Of a stretch of DNA of 21,988 nt, positions 8,061 through 16,299 are shown piece after piece (within the stretch, counting starts at the first letter, position 1; each line of letters begins with the position of its first letter). Source of the DNA: Gammaproteobacteria bacterium (lineage in GTDB: Bacteria; Pseudomonadota; Gammaproteobacteria; Arenicellales; JAOTYS01). The stretch spans positions 1 through 21,988 of the forward strand of contig JAOTYS010000026.1 in the NCBI GenBank assembly GCA_029861795.1, in the 5' to 3' direction. The notes beneath the pieces were generated by a model. The model was given only the letters and a program-made list of their open reading frames with translations, searched no databases and was not told the DNA's origin. Made by a program: the position numbers and the translations under genes.

Positions 8061-10433
8061 TTAGACTTTTTGCCCTGCCAAATACAACCAGGTCTCAATC
8101 ACTGAATCAGGATTGAGGGACACACTATCGATTCCTTCGTCCATTAGCCAGCGAGCAAAATCAGGATGATCCGAAGGACCTTGTCCACAAATGCCGACGT
8201 ACTTGCCGGCGTTGCGGCAAGCCTGAATCGCCTGGTGCAAAAGCACTTTCACCGCGGCGTCGCGCTCATCAAATAGATGTGCTATGACCTCCGAGTCCCG
8301 GTCGAGTCCTAGAGTCAATTGCGTCAAATCGTTGGATCCAATGGAAAATCCGTCGAAGCGCTCGAGAAACTGTTCGGCCAATAGCGCATTAGATGGGACC
8401 TCACACATCATAATAATATGTAAGCCGTTCTGACCGCGCTGCAGTCCATTGGCGGCAAGCAGTGCGATGACTTGATCGGCCTCACCCAAGGTGCGCACGA
8501 ACGGCACCATAATCCAAACATTGGTCAGTCCCATTTCATCGCGTACGAACTTGAGAGCACGACACTCAAGCTCGAAGCAATCACGAAATGACTCGTCGAG
8601 GTAACGTGACGCGCCGCGAAACCCGAGCATTGGGTTTTGTTCCTCTGGCTCATACTGTTCTCCACCGATCATGTTCTCATACTCATTGGACTTAAAGTCC
8701 GACAGCCTCACGATCACAGGCTTTGGTGAGAACGCCGCCGCCAAGGTCGCGATGCCCTCACTAAGCTTGTCAACATAGAAATTAACTGGATCTGAATACC
8801 CGGCTATGCGAGCGTCGATCAGCGCTCGCGTGTTAGCCGGGGTCTCTTCGTAGTTAAGTAGCGCCTTAGGGTGGATGCCTATGGTATTACTGATGATGAA
8901 CTCTAGCCTGGCCAAACCAATGCCCGTGTTGGGGATCCGTTGCAAGGCAAATGCTCGCTCTGGGTTCGCCACGTTCATACTTATCTTAAAAGGCAGCTTA
9001 GGCATGGATTCCAAATTGATCTGACGCACTTCGTAATCCAAGTTTCCGTCGTAGATGTAGCCGGTATCTCCCTGTGCACAGGACACGGTTACACTTTGTC
9101 CGTCAGCCAAACGTTTGGTGGCATCGCCGCAACCGACTACTGCAGGTAGACCTAACTCCCGCGCGATGATTGCGGCGTGACAGGTGCGTCCCCCCCTATT
9201 GGTGACTATGGCGGCCGCACGTTTCATCACCGGTTCCCAATCGGGATCGGTCATCTCCGTGACCAAAACGTCTCCATCCTTAACCGAGGAGAGCTCTTTG
9301 GCACTCGGGACAACACGGACATTCCCGGCAGCGATGCGGTGACCCACACTACGACCGGTAGCCAACACCTCACTGCGTTGGTTGAGTTGATAGCGTTCCA
9401 GCACACGGCGATCTCCCAGACTCTGTACGGTTTCCGGACGTGCCTGCAGAATGTATAGCTTGCCGTCCACGCCATCCTTGGCCCACTCGATGTCCATCGC
9501 CCGGCCGTAATGGTTCTCAATCAGTACAGCCAACCGTGCCAGTTGGTGAACGTCTTTATCACTCAAGGCGAAGCTGGCCTGATCCTGTGGCGACACCTCT
9601 ACGGTTTGCACGGCATGACCATGACGTTGATCATCGTTATAAATCATTTTGATCGCCTTACCACCGAGGGTGCGCCGTACTATGGCAGGCAGACCCTGCG
9701 TCAAAGTCGGTTTGTAAACATAATACTCATCGGGGTTCACCGAACCTTGGACCACACACTCACCCAACCCATAGGATGCGTTAATAAACACCACATCAGC
9801 AAAACCCGACTCGGTATCGATGGTGAACATCACACCGCTCGCACCAAGGTCGCTGCGCACCATGTGTTGGATGCCGGCGGACAATGCCACGGCGGCGTGA
9901 TCGAAATCATGATGAACGCGATAGGCTATGGCCCGGTCATTAAACAACGACGCAAACACATGCTTGATGGCGATAAGCACGTTGTCCATGCCGCGCACAT
10001 TTAGAAAGGTTTCCTGCTGACCGGCAAATGATGCTTGTGGTAGATCTTCCGCGGTGGCCGAGGATCGAACGGCAACAGCAGGGTGATTACTAGAACTGTC
10101 TATGAGCTCATCAAAGGTCTCAGAGATGGCTTGTTCCAGCCGCACGGGGAACGGAGTGTCTATGATCCAGCTTCGGATCTGCTCGCCAGTTTTTGCGAGC
10201 AAAGACACATCGTTTACATCAAGCTGCGCCAACGCCGCGTCAACGCGCCGATCCAGGCCATCGGCCCGCACAAACTCCCGATAGGCATCAGCGGTGGTAG
10301 CGAAACCCGCGGGGACAGATACCCCAGCCGCGGATAGATTTCGAATCATCTCGCCCAGCGATGCGTTCTTACCCCCAACGCGGGCGATATCGTCCATGCC
10401 AAGGGAATCGAAACTAAGGATATAGTCTTTCAC
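8061..10433 (-). CDS. ppsA: Phosphoenolpyruvate synthase (pyruvate, water dikinase)
   Basis: The enzyme converts pyruvate, ATP and water to PEP, AMP and phosphate, allowing gluconeogenic growth on C3 and C2-derived acids. The protein is about 790 residues and aligns along its length with E. coli PpsA (792). The N-terminal ATP-grasp-like domain has [11 protein letters not shown] (residues 21-31) and [19 protein letters not shown]. The swivelling phosphohistidine domain has [17 protein letters not shown] with the catalytic His near 419-421. The C-terminal PEP/pyruvate barrel has [18 protein letters not shown] [13 protein letters not shown], and the terminal [16 protein letters not shown] with the active-site Cys. 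I chose GTG at 10433: an AGGA sits six bases upstream, whereas the TTG at 10439 directly abuts that site and could not use it. It is divergent from the CoA-ester lyase. Confidence 0.96.
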   Translation of the reverse strand: MKDYILSFDSLGMDDIARVGGKNASLGEMIRNLSAAGVSVPAGFATTADAYREFVRADGLDRRVDAALAQLDVNDVSLLAKTGEQIRSWIIDTPFPVRLEQAISETFDELIDSSSNHPAVAVRSSATAEDLPQASFAGQQETFLNVRGMDNVLIAIKHVFASLFNDRAIAYRVHHDFDHAAVALSAGIQHMVRSDLGASGVMFTIDTESGFADVVFINASYGLGECVVQGSVNPDEYYVYKPTLTQGLPAIVRRTLGGKAIKMIYNDDQRHGHAVQTVEVSPQDQASFALSDKDVHQLARLAVLIENHYGRAMDIEWAKDGVDGKLYILQARPETVQSLGDRRVLERYQLNQRSEVLATGRSVGHRIAAGNVRVVPSAKELSSVKDGDVLVTEMTDPDWEPVMKRAAAIVTNRGGRTCHAAIIARELGLPAVVGCGDATKRLADGQSVTVSCAQGDTGYIYDGNLDYEVRQINLESMPKLPFKISMNVANPERAFALQRIPNTGIGLARLEFIISNTIGIHPKALLNYEETPANTRALIDARIAGYSDPVNFYVDKLSEGIATLAAAFSPKPVIVRLSDFKSNEYENMIGGEQYEPEEQNPMLGFRGASRYLDESFRDCFELECRALKFVRDEMGLTNVWIMVPFVRTLGEADQVIALLAANGLQRGQNGLHIIMMCEVPSNALLAEQFLERFDGFSIGSNDLTQLTLGLDRDSEVIAHLFDERDAAVKVLLHQAIQACRNAGKYVGICGQGPSDHPDFARWLMDEGIDSVSLNPDSVIETWLYLAGQKV

Positions 10434-10617
10434 CGCCAATCCTGCTTTGAATGATCAAAACTGGAAGCACTGCAAGATGACGTTGCCAAACGCCCCGCAA
10501 CCAGTTCACACTGATGCCTCCGGGTTATCTGGTGGATCGTATCACACTGGAATTGAACGCCGCTGTGTCCACGATTAGTTTTTATGTTTTGGCCTCAATT
10601 TACCAATCGGATCCCTC

Positions 10618-11493
10618 ATGACACTGCTTAGGAGTCTGCTTTTTGTTCCCGGTAATCAGCCCAAGATGCTGGAAAAGGCACTGGGATTTGCTCCTGATGC
10701 CGTGGTGCCTGACATGGAGGATTCCGTGCCGCCTCAGGAGAAGATTAACGCACGTAAAGTCATTGCTGAACACTTGCCTAGACTGAGCGAGGGCGGCCGC
10801 GTGGTGATTCCAAGAATCAACGCGTTGGACACCGGATTGGTGCAAGACGACCTGCGCGCAGTGATCTCACAGCACATCTTTGGCGTATCAATAGGAAAAA
10901 TCCAGGGAGTGGACGATCTTGTTCACGTCTCTCAGATCATTGAAAAATTGGAGCAAGAAGCGAGCCTTACCCCCGGTGTGATCAAATTGATTCCATGGCT
11001 AGAAACCGCACCGTCCATCATCAACGCCTATGAGATCTGCAAGTCATCTGATCGTATTGTTGCAGTCGCCTTTGGTGCCGAAGACTTTGCCCAAGATATG
11101 GGTATCGAACGTAGTGAAGATGAAGCCGAAAGCCTTTATGTCCGTCAAAAAATCTGCGTAGCGGCCAGGGCTGCAGACTTGCTGGCCTTAGACACGCCGT
11201 ATTTCAAATTCAAGGACGACGATGGCTTGAGATCCAACTCACTCGCCGCTAGAGCGCTGGGATTCAAGGGCAAGTTTGCCATTCACCCTGGACAGATCGA
11301 AGTTATCAACAGAGCGTTCTCACCGAGCGAGGAAGAAATCGAGCATGCACAAAGGGTGGTCGATGCCTACGAGCAAGCCGAGCGCATGGGCCGCGGATCC
11401 ACCTCTCTGGACGGAATGGTCATAGATGTACCCGTGGTGAAGCGTGCGCGTGCCACATTGGAGTTCGTCAAAGCCGATTCCAGCGACCAATAA
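10618..11493 (+). CDS. HpcH/HpaI-family CoA-ester lyase (CitE-like)
   Basis: This is a 291-residue TIM-barrel lyase of the citrate lyase beta/malyl-CoA lyase group, which cleaves or forms C-C bonds in acyl-CoA esters using Mg2+. Visible landmarks are RSLLFVPGN (residues 5-13), VPDMEDSVPPQEK (30-42), substrate-binding Arg66 in IPRIN, the metal ligands Glu129 in PWLETA and Asp156 in GAEDFAQDMG, and KFAIHPGQIEVIN (219-231). No other citrate lyase subunits are near, so it is a stand-alone CitE-like enzyme such as malyl-, citramalyl- or methylmalyl-CoA lyase. The Shine-Dalgarno is weak. Its last ~90 bases and downstream spacer are duplicated at 14823, where the copy is broken. The gene itself looks complete. 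Confidence 0.88.
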   Translation: MTLLRSLLFVPGNQPKMLEKALGFAPDAVVPDMEDSVPPQEKINARKVIAEHLPRLSEGGRVVIPRINALDTGLVQDDLRAVISQHIFGVSIGKIQGVDDLVHVSQIIEKLEQEASLTPGVIKLIPWLETAPSIINAYEICKSSDRIVAVAFGAEDFAQDMGIERSEDEAESLYVRQKICVAARAADLLALDTPYFKFKDDDGLRSNSLAARALGFKGKFAIHPGQIEVINRAFSPSEEEIEHAQRVVDAYEQAERMGRGSTSLDGMVIDVPVVKRARATLEFVKADSSDQ

Positions 11494-11814
11494 TACTGTC
11501 GATGCAGTCCATTGCATCTTCATCCGCGACCAACGTCCAGCAGAAAAGTCAAAATAATCTATAAGTTAATGTAACGAGCGCACAACACGAACTGTGGAAC
11601 GTAGACTAGTCCCTATCCTTGCTGCTCACTTGGTCGGCTAGACTCGTCACATGGGCGAAGACGAGGTTGGGACGCTCGAGCGCTTGAAGGCGTATCGCGC
11701 AGCGATTTTCAATCCCCTCATCACCGAATCGTGGGCGAATCGTGAAGCTCATGGTAGCCGATGATCTGAGGAGGGAATGGATATCCGCGATAGCTGACTG
11801 TTTCGCCACTCATC
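11407..11814 (+). repeat. Copy A of ~400-bp duplication (lyase 3' end, spacer, cyclase 5' end)
   Basis: From ctggacggaatggtcata at 11407 the sequence matches 14823 onward through the end of the lyase gene, the spacer with cagaaaagtcaaaataat, the gtggaacgtagact start of a cyclase gene and on into its body. Similarity is high up to about 11750 and fades by about 11814. The match is long, colinear and direct. In copy A the lyase part is intact and the cyclase part is ruined. Confidence 0.9.
11594..11814 (+). pseudogene. Degenerate 5' fragment of a class III adenylate/guanylate cyclase gene
   Basis: The GTG at 11594 opens a frame reading like VERRLVPILAAHLVG, but a TAG stop follows at codon 16, where the second copy (15001) has TAC for Tyr. 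The first metal-binding Asp of the cyclase motif (LAADVVGY) is His here. Downstream the frame continues as MGEDEVGTLERLKAYRAAI, then loses register near 11730 and fades out. Two key defects plus truncation show that it is dead. The family assignment rests on the better-preserved copy at 15001. It follows the lyase gene by 100 nt, as in the second copy. Confidence 0.82.
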
Positions 11815-11909
11815 GGTTCACACTGCCGATTCCGAGCTTAAACTGACAGTGCCATTTTGGCACACTACGCGGTCCGGTGTCACTCTAGTCTTCAGGAGGT
11901 CATGAAAGA

Positions 11910-12479
11910 ATGTTCCACGAAATCCCAAAGCCGATGATTGACGTGATGCGCGAGCTCGAGGCGCAAGATCGCAAAGACCACACGATTTCAAAGCAGGTTC
12001 CGCCCGACGTCGGGCGCTTGCTGGCAATCCTGGCTGCTTCAGCGGGAACTGGAACCTGGCTCGAGTTGGGAACGAGTTGTGGCTACTCGGCCATGTGGTT
12101 GTCTCTCGCCTGTCGACTTCGGGGCACACGACTCATCACCGTCGATGCCGACCCACAAAAGGTTAGGATCGCCACGCAGAATTTGGAGCGAGCTCAGGTC
12201 CAAGACCTCGTGGAAGTTGTGGAGGGTGACAGTATCGAGCAGCTCGACCATTATGATTCCCTCGACTTCTGCTTCATTGACGCCGGGGGCGGTAAGGGTA
12301 CGTACGATATTGTCGTGCCTAAGATGAAACCGGGTGGCCTCTTTATCTACGATCACACCAAGGCTCGAGGCGCCGAGATTATCGCGGCGGCCTCGGCAGA
12401 TCACCGCGTAGATGCAGTGCTCGTACCCATCGCGAGCGACGATGCGCGTACCGAGCTGATATGCAGGCGCTGCCCCTGA
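11910..12479 (+). CDS. SAM-dependent O-methyltransferase (catechol-OMT-like)
   Basis: This 189-residue soluble protein resembles the O-methyltransferase family 3 / CCoAOMT-like group. Motif I is WLELGTSCGYSAMWL (residues 50-64), the acidic SAM-ribose ligand is Asp79 in ITVDADP, and the metal-site strand is FCFIDAGGGKGTYD (120-133), where family members usually have FIDADKxxY. The second metal-ligand region, usually DN, reads YDHT (147-150), so metal dependence is uncertain. An AGGAGG sits 10 nt before the ATG, which fixes the start. It is slightly shorter than typical members (about 210-220). It lies inside the segment bracketed by the ~400-bp repeats, so it may be an acquired gene; the substrate is unknown. 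Confidence 0.84.
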   Translation: MFHEIPKPMIDVMRELEAQDRKDHTISKQVPPDVGRLLAILAASAGTGTWLELGTSCGYSAMWLSLACRLRGTRLITVDADPQKVRIATQNLERAQVQDLVEVVEGDSIEQLDHYDSLDFCFIDAGGGKGTYDIVVPKMKPGGLFIYDHTKARGAEIIAAASADHRVDAVLVPIASDDARTELICRRCP

Positions 12480-12514
12480 GCCTCTACCTGGGCTTAGTCA
12501 TAAATCTGGCGGCC

Positions 12515-12536
12515 AGGCGAGTTCGACTGCGATCCG
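12515..12536. repeat. 22-bp direct repeat, copy 1
   Basis: An exact 22-base match (core ggcgagttcgactgcgat) to 14565-14586. Flanking sequence is also similar (cataaatctggcgg here, cacaaatctgccgg there). It begins 36 nt after the methyltransferase stop codon. The second copy lies the same distance after the dioxygenase stop. Confidence 0.85.
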
Positions 12537-12588
12537 GCGAGAGTCCTAAACGACAGCGGCGCTGAGCCCTTCCGTCCGCCCCTGGTTG

Positions 12589-12618
12589 GATCGGCGTCTA
12601 TATGATCGGCGTCTATAT
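12589..12618. repeat. Tandem 15-bp duplication
   Basis: The unit gatcggcgtctatat occurs twice in direct, gapless tandem upstream of the short-chain dehydrogenase gene. It could be a slippage product or two binding half-sites; there is nothing to decide. Confidence 0.8.
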
Positions 12619-12740
12619 TAAGGAGAACCCACATTCGAATTGGAGGATGGCCGGCACCTCGTAAAGGATTCTGCGGAGGATGAGGTCTTGACGAGGCACA
12701 GGCAACGTAAAATGATTCTTCGACCTGTAGGAGGCCGGAC

Positions 12741-13493
12741 ATGCTCGAAGGCAAGGTAGCGGTTGTATCAGGCGCCGGTCCGAACATCGGTCGCGAGATA
12801 GCGGGAACGCTGGCAAGCAGCGGCGCGAACGTCGTCTGTCTCGACGTACGCGGTGAGACGGCCGAGGCGACCGCCCGCGAGGTCGTCGACCGAGGCCACG
12901 ACGCGATCGCTGTGGAGGGGGACATCACCCGCCCAGAGGACATGGACAATCTGGTAGCACAGGCGCTCTCTGCGTACGGCCACATCGACATTCTGGTGAA
13001 CAACGCGGCCATCACCAATTCGGCAGGGCTGCTCGACGAGAGCCTGGAGACGTTCAGGAGAGTCGTGGACGTCATCCTGACGGGGACGTTCAACTGTACA
13101 CAGCACATGGCAAAACAGATGGTCCGGCAAGGCAGCGGCGGCGCAATCGTGAACATTGCATCGACATCCGGGCACCGGGGTAAGTCCGGCGCTATCGCGT
13201 ACCAATCAGCCAAGGCCGCGATCCTCAACTTCACGCGGGCTTGCGCAGTCGAGCTCGCGCCCCACAACATCCGCGTCAACTCGGTGACCCCTTTTCAGAC
13301 CGGTATGCCCGTGGGCAGGAAGCCGATGCGCGACGACGGCCAACCCCCTAAGAGCGTGCCACGGGGACGATGGGGCAAGCCCAAGGACCAAGCACAAGCC
13401 GTGCTGTTCCTCGTCTCCGACAACGCGGACTTCATCACTGGGGTAGACCTGCCGGTGGACGGCGGCAACCTCGCGATGAGGATCTCGGACTAG
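12741..13493 (+). CDS. Short-chain dehydrogenase/reductase (SDR)
   Basis: This is a 250-residue classical SDR, an NAD(P)-dependent oxidoreductase. The cofactor loop is SGAGPNIGRE (residues 10-19), a variant of TGxxxGxG; Asp35 at the end of the second strand (VCLDVRG) favours NAD. NNAA (87-90) is present. The catalytic residues are Ser141, Tyr154 and Lys158 in AYQSAKAA. The C-terminal region contains ITGVDLPVDGGNLA, the usual SDR ending. An AGGAGG lies six bases before the ATG. Its coding sequence is visibly richer in G and C than the transporter genes, suggesting a foreign origin. It is followed 85 nt later by the TauD-like dioxygenase, with which it probably forms a small operon; the substrate is unknown. 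Confidence 0.92.
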   Translation: MLEGKVAVVSGAGPNIGREIAGTLASSGANVVCLDVRGETAEATAREVVDRGHDAIAVEGDITRPEDMDNLVAQALSAYGHIDILVNNAAITNSAGLLDESLETFRRVVDVILTGTFNCTQHMAKQMVRQGSGGAIVNIASTSGHRGKSGAIAYQSAKAAILNFTRACAVELAPHNIRVNSVTPFQTGMPVGRKPMRDDGQPPKSVPRGRWGKPKDQAQAVLFLVSDNADFITGVDLPVDGGNLAMRISD

Positions 13494-13578
13494 GGGCCGG
13501 CTATGACGCCGCAGAGCTCCATCATCTGTGACAAAGCCCGGTGAATGCCGGTAGGATTAGACAAACGAGAGTAGTCTG

Positions 13579-14529
13579 ATGACTATGAATCAAATTCCAC
13601 TGACCTGGCAGTCTCCACGTTCGATCTCGGATATGGGAGGGGCGATTGACTACATTTCCGCGCGCAAGGACGAAATCCAAAAAGCTCTCGAAAATCATTC
13701 TGCGGTCCTGTTCCGAGGTTTTCCGCTCCATGGTCCAGCCGAGTTTGGTCGAATAATTACCGCAACAGGAGTCGAGCTGTTGGACTATCACGGCATAGGT
13801 GGTGGTGGCGTACGGAACAGCGACTGGCCGAGCGTCTATACCACGATAGACGATATCGCGCCGCAGGCCAGGCAGTCGCCTCACCATGAGCGAGCTAGAA
13901 ATTCCGATATCACGAAGATTCCCTCAAAGTTGGCTTTTTACTGCGAAGTGCCATCAGCGTCTGGCGGAGAGACAGCGCTCTGTTTGTCGTCATCCATCGC
14001 GGACCGCTTGAAGGCCCGACATCCGCGGCTATTCGCCAAGTTGTCTGAGAATCGTCTGAGATACTGTAAGACGTCTTTTGACAAGCGCTACTCGCCGATC
14101 GGAATCTGCCCGGTGTGTCACCAGAGTCACATCTCCTGGCAAGAAGCGTTCGGTACGGAGTCTAAAGAAGAAGTGCTGAGCCATGCGCGCAGCCACGGTA
14201 TCTCGTTAGAGTTCTACGACGATGACTTGGTCCGTAAGGGGGAGCTGACGGTGCACAAGGCCATCTCATCCCCGACCGGGCTTGGAGGCCGCCTGATCTG
14301 CTGGACCCACAAGATGAACGAGAGGCCTTGTAGCGAGTGGATTGAGTACGAAGATGGCACAATTATGCACTTCCACGAACAAGAGTGCGTGAGGCGCATT
14401 GCTATTGAGGATGAGGTTCGCGTGCAGTGGCGCGCTGGGGATTTCATGCTGATCGATAACTTCAGCGCTCAGCATTCAAAGTGTCCCCATCGTGGAGATC
14501 GAAGGGTGTATTTGACGATGGGCATGTAA
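13579..14529 (+). CDS. TauD/TfdA-family Fe(II)/2-oxoglutarate dioxygenase with Cys/His insert
   Basis: This 316-residue protein belongs to the TauD/SyrP-like dioxygenases, which use Fe(II), O2 and 2-oxoglutarate to hydroxylate or otherwise oxidise small molecules. Iron ligands can be placed at His102 and Glu104 (SPHHERARN) and the distal His299 (DNFSAQHSKCP), with the 2-oxoglutarate Arg at 308/309 (GDRRVYL). VLFRGFPLHG (43-52) and ISWQEAFGTES (185-195) are other family landmarks. Just before the latter is ICPVCHQSH (176-184), a Cys-x2-Cys-His-x2-His cluster that I do not know from ordinary members of the family; it could bind zinc. The start ATG-ACT-ATG leaves a two-codon ambiguity. It lies downstream of the SDR gene and may act in the same pathway. 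Confidence 0.88.
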   Translation: MTMNQIPLTWQSPRSISDMGGAIDYISARKDEIQKALENHSAVLFRGFPLHGPAEFGRIITATGVELLDYHGIGGGGVRNSDWPSVYTTIDDIAPQARQSPHHERARNSDITKIPSKLAFYCEVPSASGGETALCLSSSIADRLKARHPRLFAKLSENRLRYCKTSFDKRYSPIGICPVCHQSHISWQEAFGTESKEEVLSHARSHGISLEFYDDDLVRKGELTVHKAISSPTGLGGRLICWTHKMNERPCSEWIEYEDGTIMHFHEQECVRRIAIEDEVRVQWRAGDFMLIDNFSAQHSKCPHRGDRRVYLTMGM

Positions 14530-14564
14530 CGTGGCGGTGTCGGCTTTATCACAAATCTGCCGGG

Positions 14565-14586
14565 AGGCGAGTTCGACTGCGATCCG
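14565..14586. repeat. 22-bp direct repeat, copy 2
   Basis: An exact match to 12515-12536, again 36 nt after a stop codon (that of the dioxygenase). It lies close to the 3' side of the IS91-type transposase remnant, where rolling-circle elements carry their replication origin, so it is a candidate terminal sequence of that element. Confidence 0.85.
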
Positions 14587-14704
14587 CGGAAGAATCTACG
14601 CGGCAGCGCGCCCGGCTTTGTGCCCGATGCCACAACGCTCTTTGTCGAGGGTCTCGATGATCGGCAGCGTGGCAACGATGTCGTCGAGTGTATTGTCCAA
14701 TTGA

Positions 14705-14822
14705 GGCGCCAGTCTTGGCCGTGTGGCGGGTCCATCCCGCCTGTTGGATCATCGATCGCACGGTAGACGATGCTTAACACCCGGCTCATCACTTCGGGCC
14801 GACTCGCGAACAGAAATCGCAG
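14705..14822 (-). pseudogene. Internal fragment of an IS91-family transposase
   Basis: On the - strand the stretch 14822 to about 14755 reads LRFLFASRPEVMSRVLSIV then YRAI, and after a frame change IQQAGWTRHTAKTGA (to about 14705). Both parts match successive segments of the IS91/IS801-type Y2 transposase, where the sequence normally runs on as TGAVTLIQRFGS with the HFH metal motif. Those later parts and the catalytic tyrosines are missing, so it is only a relic. Beyond it (14709-14599, - strand) a short open stretch reads LDNTLDDIVATLP and ends GHKAGRAAA-stop; I do not recognise it. The fragment abuts the second ~400-bp repeat almost exactly. Confidence 0.7.
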
Positions 14823-15231
14823 CTGGACGGAATGGTCATAGACGTACCCGTGGTGAAGCGTGCCACATTGGAGTTCGTCAAAGTCGATTCAGCGACCAAT
14901 AATACTTGATGCGACCGATTGCGCCTTCAACCGCAACCAAAGCCCAGCAGAAAAGTCAAAATAATTCATAAGTTAATGTAACGAGCGGACAACACGCACT
15001 GTGGAACGTAGACTTGTCGCTATCCTTGCTGCTGACGTCGTCGGCTACACGCGTTACATGGGCGAAGAAGAGGTTGGGACGCTCGAGCGACTGAAGGCGC
15101 ATCGCGCAACGATTTTCAATCCCCTCATCACCGAACATTGTGGGCGAATTGTCAAGCTCATGGGTGACGGCATGCTGGTGGAATTTGGCAGCGTGATCGA
15201 TGCGGTTTGCTTTGCCACCGAGCTACAGCGT
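14823..15231 (+). repeat. Copy B of ~400-bp duplication (lyase 3' end, spacer, cyclase 5' end)
   Basis: Direct repeat of 11407-11814. The lyase tail (14823-14910) has a six-base deletion in the AKRARAT region and a one-base loss in the next codons, so it ends out of frame compared with the intact gene. The spacer and the first part of the cyclase gene are well conserved. The repeat begins exactly where the transposase relic stops. Confidence 0.9.
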
Positions 15232-15264
15232 GGTGTTACCGAAGGCAACGCCGATGTGCTATAG
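15001..15264 (+). pseudogene. Truncated class III adenylate/guanylate cyclase, N-terminal 87 residues
   Basis: The GTG-started frame reads MERRLVAILAADVVGYTRYM, with the metal-binding Asp12 in LAADVVGY, then GEEEVGTLERLKAHR and the beta-hairpin KLMGDGMLVEF with Asp56. This is the first half of a class III nucleotidyl cyclase catalytic domain. It stops after NADVL, where family members run on for about 100 more residues (NADVP...IGINLGDV) plus further domains, so the catalytic Asn/Arg are absent. The stop codon (15262-15264) abuts that of the stress protein gene on the other strand. It may be transcribed, but cannot form a full active site. It is the better-preserved copy of the fragment at 11594. 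Confidence 0.82.
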
Positions 15265-16134
15265 CTAGTGGACCATCACTGTGATGATGTCACAAAATCT
15301 GAGCAGATGCTGTGTAACGCCGCCGAACAGGAGTTGACGCGCTCGGGCGTGACTGAACCCGCCCACCACGAGAAACTCGACACCGCCTTCGGAACAAATC
15401 CTAAGTATTGAGTCACCCACTGAATTTCCTTTGCCATCGAGATATTGGACCTGCGCGTGAACGCCGTGTAGTGCGAGATAATTCGACAAGCGTTCTGCGC
15501 CGTCTTTGCGCTTTTTCGATACGATCACTGTGACAGTGCTCATCTGTTCGAGCCACGGCATGGTCATGGCCAGAGCGCGGGACGCTTCGACACTCTCGTT
15601 CCATCCGATCGCCGCATGTTCCACGCGTTTTGCTTTCCATTTTGGCGGCACAATCAGAACCGGTCGTCCGGACCCCAGCATGACCGCCTCAACATTTTCT
15701 CCGATCGGCGACCGACGCACCGCCCCTTTTCGCATCTTAGGCCGCGCCGTTGCTATAACATCTGCTAACCGTCCACAGCGAACCAGCACTTCACTGGTAC
15801 GGCCAAATTCTTCATGCCAGGTAGCGGTGACGCCTGATTGAGCGGCCGGACTGTCGCGGATCTCCAAATTATTGCGCTCACAAAAATTCTCAAACTTCTG
15901 ACGTACCGCCGCTGCCTCTTCCCGCTCATACTTTTCGACTTCCCTGGCAACCGTCTCTCTGAGCTTGCCTGGGATGCGGTCAAACATGAATGGTGCCGCA
16001 TCTTCGGGCCGCTGCATCACATGCAATGCATCAATATGCGCGCCGAACCGTTTTGCCACCACCAGCGCGGTATCGAGCACATCATAGCTTGCGTTACTGC
16101 CATCCAGAGGAACCAGAATTTTCTTGATAGACAC
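15265..16134 (-). CDS. Universal stress protein with two tandem Usp domains
   Basis: This cytoplasmic protein of 289 residues has two UspA-like domains. The first begins KKILVPLDGSNASYDVLDTA (residues 4-23) and the second runs from about 160, ending VVGGFSHARARQLLFGG and HLLRFCDIITVMVH. The second domain keeps a G-x2-G-x(9-10)-G pattern like the ATP-binding loop of nucleotide-binding Usp proteins; the first is less well preserved. Tandem Usp proteins of this size (UspE-like) are common in proteobacteria and act in stress survival, usually without a known reaction. The start is GTG with a weak ribosome site. It lies 165 nt downstream of the formyltransferase gene on the same strand and may be read through from that operon. 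Confidence 0.88.
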   Translation of the reverse strand: MSIKKILVPLDGSNASYDVLDTALVVAKRFGAHIDALHVMQRPEDAAPFMFDRIPGKLRETVAREVEKYEREEAAAVRQKFENFCERNNLEIRDSPAAQSGVTATWHEEFGRTSEVLVRCGRLADVIATARPKMRKGAVRRSPIGENVEAVMLGSGRPVLIVPPKWKAKRVEHAAIGWNESVEASRALAMTMPWLEQMSTVTVIVSKKRKDGAERLSNYLALHGVHAQVQYLDGKGNSVGDSILRICSEGGVEFLVVGGFSHARARQLLFGGVTQHLLRFCDIITVMVH

Positions 16135-16299
16135 GTTTCTTTAAGCCATGACGTACGATTTCTGAGGAGATTTTTTGCAAATAGGCTTCAGCAGATCAAA
16201 TTGCTCGCGTCCCCTTATCGCCGTCACCCTATTGCTGATCGATTCGTTGGGTCGTAAGTGGACCATGCCGGATCGGATGCGCAGATTGAAAAACAGTTT

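Noticed and set aside
7886..8116. 76-codon open frame on the + strand before and into the ppsA 3' end.
   Set aside because: It crosses the inverted repeat and overlaps the ppsA end; composition is not protein-like and there is no ribosome site.
9510..10004. 164-codon open frame on the + strand inside ppsA.
   Set aside because: It is fully antisense to the conserved PEP synthase sequence and has no recognisable motif.
10551..10617. TTGAAC followed by TAGTTT upstream of the CitE-like lyase as a promoter.
   Set aside because: The -10 match is poor; the gap must hold a promoter but I cannot place it with confidence.
12613..12816. - strand frame upstream of and overlapping the SDR start.
   Set aside because: No family resemblance, no ribosome site seen, and it overlaps the SDR start region.
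12494..13279. Long open frame on the - strand across the SDR gene (261 codons).
   Set aside because: It is antisense to a clear SDR with strong ribosome site and intact catalytic motif; the frame is open because of high GC content, and its peptide shows no family features.
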